Positions 61,910 through 64,000 of a stretch of DNA of 64,000 bases are shown here, one piece after another. Origin of the DNA: Pseudarthrobacter defluvii. GTDB lineage: Bacteria > Actinomycetota > Actinomycetes > Actinomycetales > Micrococcaceae. The position numbers were made by a program, and so were the translations under genes. Under the pieces are notes generated by a model. The model saw nothing but the letters and a program-made list of their open reading frames with translations. It was not told the origin of the DNA and searched no databases. The first letter of the stretch is position 1. Each line of letters begins with the position of its first letter. The stretch covers positions 2,728,001 through 2,792,000 of the forward strand of contig NZ_CP066362.1 of NCBI RefSeq assembly GCF_030323865.1. The letters are read 5' to 3'.

Positions 61910-62850
61910 CGCTGACGGCTCTTCGGGTCGAGGGCGTCACGCACTGCGTCGCCCAGCATGATGAAGCTCAGCACCGTGATGGACAGCGCCGCGGCCGGGT
62001 AGAGCATGATTTCCGGCCGGGTCCTGATTGACGCCTGGGCACCTGCGATGTCATTGCCCCAGGACATGATGCTCTGCGGCAGGCCAATGCCCAGGAAGGA
62101 CAGGGTGGCTTCGGCCACGATGAACACGCCGAGTTCCAGCGTTGCAAGCACGATGATCGGAGCCAGGGCGTTCGGCAGGACGTGCCGGATCAGCGCGCCG
62201 AACTTGGAGACACCCAACGAGCGCGCCGCGGTGACGAAGTCGGAATTGCGTACCTCAATTACTGCGCCGCGCGTAATGCGTGCCATTTGCGGCCACGCCA
62301 GGAGCGAGATGACGAACACCACGGTCCACACGCTCTTGTTCTCGCGGAACAGCGGCAGCTGCGTGATCACCAACGCGCCGAGGACCAGCGGCAGTGCGAA
62401 GAAGATGTCACCCAGGCGGGCAAGAACAGCGTCAATCCAACCGCCGTAGTATCCGGCAAGGGCGCCAAGGGTCACGCCGATCACCAGGACGCACAGCACC
62501 GAGAGCAGGCCCACGGACAGCGAGGCCTGGGTGCCGTGGATAACCCTGGAGTACACGTCGCAGCCCTGGAAGGTGAAGCCGAACGGGTGCCCGGCAGTGG
62601 GGGCGCCTTCCGAGTTCCCGAGTTCGCAGCCTTCGTTGGGCGGCGTGGACGTGAAAAGTCCAGGGAACAGCGCAATGACGATCAGGGCGAGGATCAGCAG
62701 TGCCGAGATGATGAACAGCGGACGACGGCGGAGCTTGCGCCAGGCGTCGGCCCACAGGCTGAGCGGGGCCTGGTCAGTCTTGACGGCGTCCGTTGCCTGC
62801 AGCGGCGTCTCTTCAATGGGGGCCACGAAGTGGCTGTTATTACTGGTCAT
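61906..62850 (-). CDS. Oligopeptide ABC transporter permease (DppC/OppC type)
   Basis: The 314-residue permease has an N-terminal cytoplasmic segment, OppC_N helix 'LFIISALLILALIVIALFPG', about six helices and the inner-loop motif 'TAARSLGVSKFGALIRHVLPNA'. The ATG overlaps the end of the dppB-type gene by 11 bp. Longer upstream frame lies within that gene and is rejected. Confidence 0.92.
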   Translation of the reverse strand: MTSNNSHFVAPIEETPLQATDAVKTDQAPLSLWADAWRKLRRRPLFIISALLILALIVIALFPGLFTSTPPNEGCELGNSEGAPTAGHPFGFTFQGCDVYSRVIHGTQASLSVGLLSVLCVLVIGVTLGALAGYYGGWIDAVLARLGDIFFALPLVLGALVITQLPLFRENKSVWTVVFVISLLAWPQMARITRGAVIEVRNSDFVTAARSLGVSKFGALIRHVLPNALAPIIVLATLELGVFIVAEATLSFLGIGLPQSIMSWGNDIAGAQASIRTRPEIMLYPAAALSITVLSFIMLGDAVRDALDPKSRQR

Positions 62851-63769
62851 AACGGATCCTCGGGTCAAGCCAGGCGTACAGGAGATCGACAAGCAGGTTG
62901 GCCACGACGAACACCAGCACCAACACGCTGACGATGGAGACGATGGTGGGACCTTCACTGCGGAGGACTGCCTGGTAAAGCTTGTTGCCCACGCCGGGAA
63001 CGTTGAAGATGCCCTCCGTGACGATGGCACCGCCCATCAGGCCGCCAAGGTTGGCGCCCAGGTAGGTCACCACCGGGATCAGCGAGTTGCGCAGGATGTG
63101 TGCCAGGACCACCCGGGGCCGTGACAGGCCCTTGGCGGTGGCAGTCCGCACGTAGTCGGCGTTCATGTTCTCGCTGACTGAAGCGCGGGTCAGGCGCAGG
63201 ACGTAGGCAAAGGAAACAAGCCCCAAAACAATTGCGGGCAGCAACAAGGTGCCCCAGTTCGCATTGGCGCCTACTGTCGGCTTGGCCCAGCCCAGCTGCA
63301 CGCCGAAGACGAGCTGGAAAACGAAGCCGAGAACGAAGGTGGGAACTGCGATGACCACCAGCGAAGCCACCAGGACGGTGGAGTCGAACCAGCCACCGCG
63401 GCGCAGGCCGGCGAACACGCCGAAGGCCACGCCGAAGATGGCCTGGATGGCCAGTGCCTCGATGGCGAGCATCGCGGTTACCGGGAAGACACGCGCCAGG
63501 CTGGCCGCAATGGGCTGGCCGGTGAAGTCGTTGCCCAGGTTGAAGGTGAAGAGGTTCTTGAGGAACAGACCGTACTGGACCCAGAAGGGCTGGTCGAGGT
63601 TGTACTGGCTGCGCAGGGTGTCAATGACTGCCTGCGGGGGCTGGCGGTCGCCGAACAGCGCGGCGATGGGGTCGCCGGGGAGGGCGAACACCATGTAGTA
63701 CACCAGGAGGGTAGTGCCGAGGAAAACAGGGATCACCTGCAGGAGTCGGCGCAGAATAAACCGGATCAC
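62840..63769 (-). CDS. Oligopeptide ABC transporter permease (DppB/OppB type)
   Basis: The 309-residue permease begins 'IRFILRRLLQVIPVFLGTTLLVYYMV' (in pieces), typical of OppB. It has the external loop after helix 1 and the EAA motif 'RTATAKGLSRPRVVLAHILRNSLIPV'. GTG start, with AGGTGATC upstream. It follows the binding-protein gene after 126 bp containing a hairpin. Confidence 0.92.
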   Translation of the reverse strand: MIRFILRRLLQVIPVFLGTTLLVYYMVFALPGDPIAALFGDRQPPQAVIDTLRSQYNLDQPFWVQYGLFLKNLFTFNLGNDFTGQPIAASLARVFPVTAMLAIEALAIQAIFGVAFGVFAGLRRGGWFDSTVLVASLVVIAVPTFVLGFVFQLVFGVQLGWAKPTVGANANWGTLLLPAIVLGLVSFAYVLRLTRASVSENMNADYVRTATAKGLSRPRVVLAHILRNSLIPVVTYLGANLGGLMGGAIVTEGIFNVPGVGNKLYQAVLRSEGPTIVSIVSVLVLVFVVANLLVDLLYAWLDPRIRYDQ

Positions 63770-63836
63770 AGGATCACCTGCCTTCCGGTAAAGGGGAAAA
63801 CGCGTTCATGAATGCCTTCCTGCCGCTTGCAAGCCA

Positions 63837-63867
63837 ATGGGGGCCCGGACGTAACCGGAACCCCCAT
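63837..63867 (-). terminator. Hairpin between binding-protein and permease genes
   Basis: Arms ATGGGGG/CCCCCAT plus CCGG/CCGG with a small internal asymmetry and a 6-nt loop. No T-tract. It probably limits or stabilises transcripts so that more binding protein than permease is made. Confidence 0.6.
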
Positions 63868-63895
63868 CAGCTTGTCGGCAAGTTAGATCTTGGAA

Positions 63896-64000
63896 CTACT
63901 TGGCCGTGATGCCGTAGTAGAGAATTTCACCGTTCCAGCCGGTCTCGGCCTTCGTGATGTTGTTGCTCCACACGATCGGACGTGCCTGGTCCCAGAGCGG
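63896..64000 (-). CDS. Oligopeptide ABC transporter substrate-binding protein, C-terminal end (runs off window)
   Basis: Thirty-four codons and a TAG stop (complement of 63896-63898) are visible. The residues include LWDQARPIVWSN, then ITKAETGWNGEILYYGITAK at the end, typical of the C-terminus of family 5 (SBP_bac_5) binding proteins. It is the first gene of the dppABC(DF)-type operon. Confidence 0.85.
   Translation of the reverse strand, partial: PLWDQARPIVWSNNITKAETGWNGEILYYGITAK

Overview
The window reads as a chromosomal segment of a high-GC actinobacterium of the Micrococcaceae, most probably Arthrobacter or Pseudarthrobacter. The evidence is the GC-rich codon use, many GTG starts and 4-bp start/stop overlaps, the coproporphyrin-dependent heme gene set, actinobacterial families (AdnAB, DUF3107, DUF3117, gluABCD, an actinobacterial-type DapD) and a sigE-tatB-mrp neighbourhood like that of mycobacteria. 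It is core chromosome. I saw no insertion sequence, prophage, tRNA, rRNA or CRISPR array. The genus is inferred from memory of gene order, not from a search.

Layout. 1-3974 (minus): an alkyltransferase-like protein translationally coupled to an AdnA-type helicase-nuclease and the start of AdnB. 4038-7557 (plus): a DEDDh exonuclease, then a polar amino-acid ABC importer. 7660-18805 (minus) with hemA on the plus strand (18964-20298): a heme cluster holding every step from glutamyl-tRNA to heme b by the coproporphyrin route (hemA, L, B, C, D, E, cgoX, cpfC, chdC). A luciferase-like flavin enzyme and a secreted Ala/Pro/Gly-rich anchored protein are embedded in it. 20366-22927: moeZ, a TetR regulator, DUF3107 and a small membrane protein. 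23008-26260: thiamine genes (thiO-thiS-thiG behind a TPP riboswitch, and divergent thiE).

26300-37506: an RNB ribonuclease, a DEAD-box helicase with a long leader, an orphan DNA methyltransferase, a PHP phosphoesterase, aminopeptidase P, a stress-type membrane protein with a Gln/His-rich tail, a PRC/MgtE_N/CBS protein with a DUF1003 partner, and Mrp. 37552-40633: tatB, anti-sigma factor, sigE, O-methyltransferase and DUF3117. 40867-43420: a PIG-V-like mannosyltransferase, a DivIVA-like protein and a LOG-family protein. 43525-46808: the gluABCD-type glutamate importer.

46881-55600: lysine/diaminopimelate genes dapE, dapD and dapC, with a lysozyme-fold candidate, TetR, galE, citrate synthase and ferredoxin. 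55738-64000: small SH3-like protein, AbiEi/DUF559 protein, typA, a secreted SGNH hydrolase and an oligopeptide ABC importer whose binding protein runs off the end.

Two genome-style features recur. Most clearly convergent gene pairs share a strong hairpin, and three of these are unusually long palindromes without a T-tract. Many first-in-operon genes have a -10-like hexamer (NANNNT) ending 5-7 nt before the start codon, with no separate Shine-Dalgarno, which suggests leaderless transcripts.
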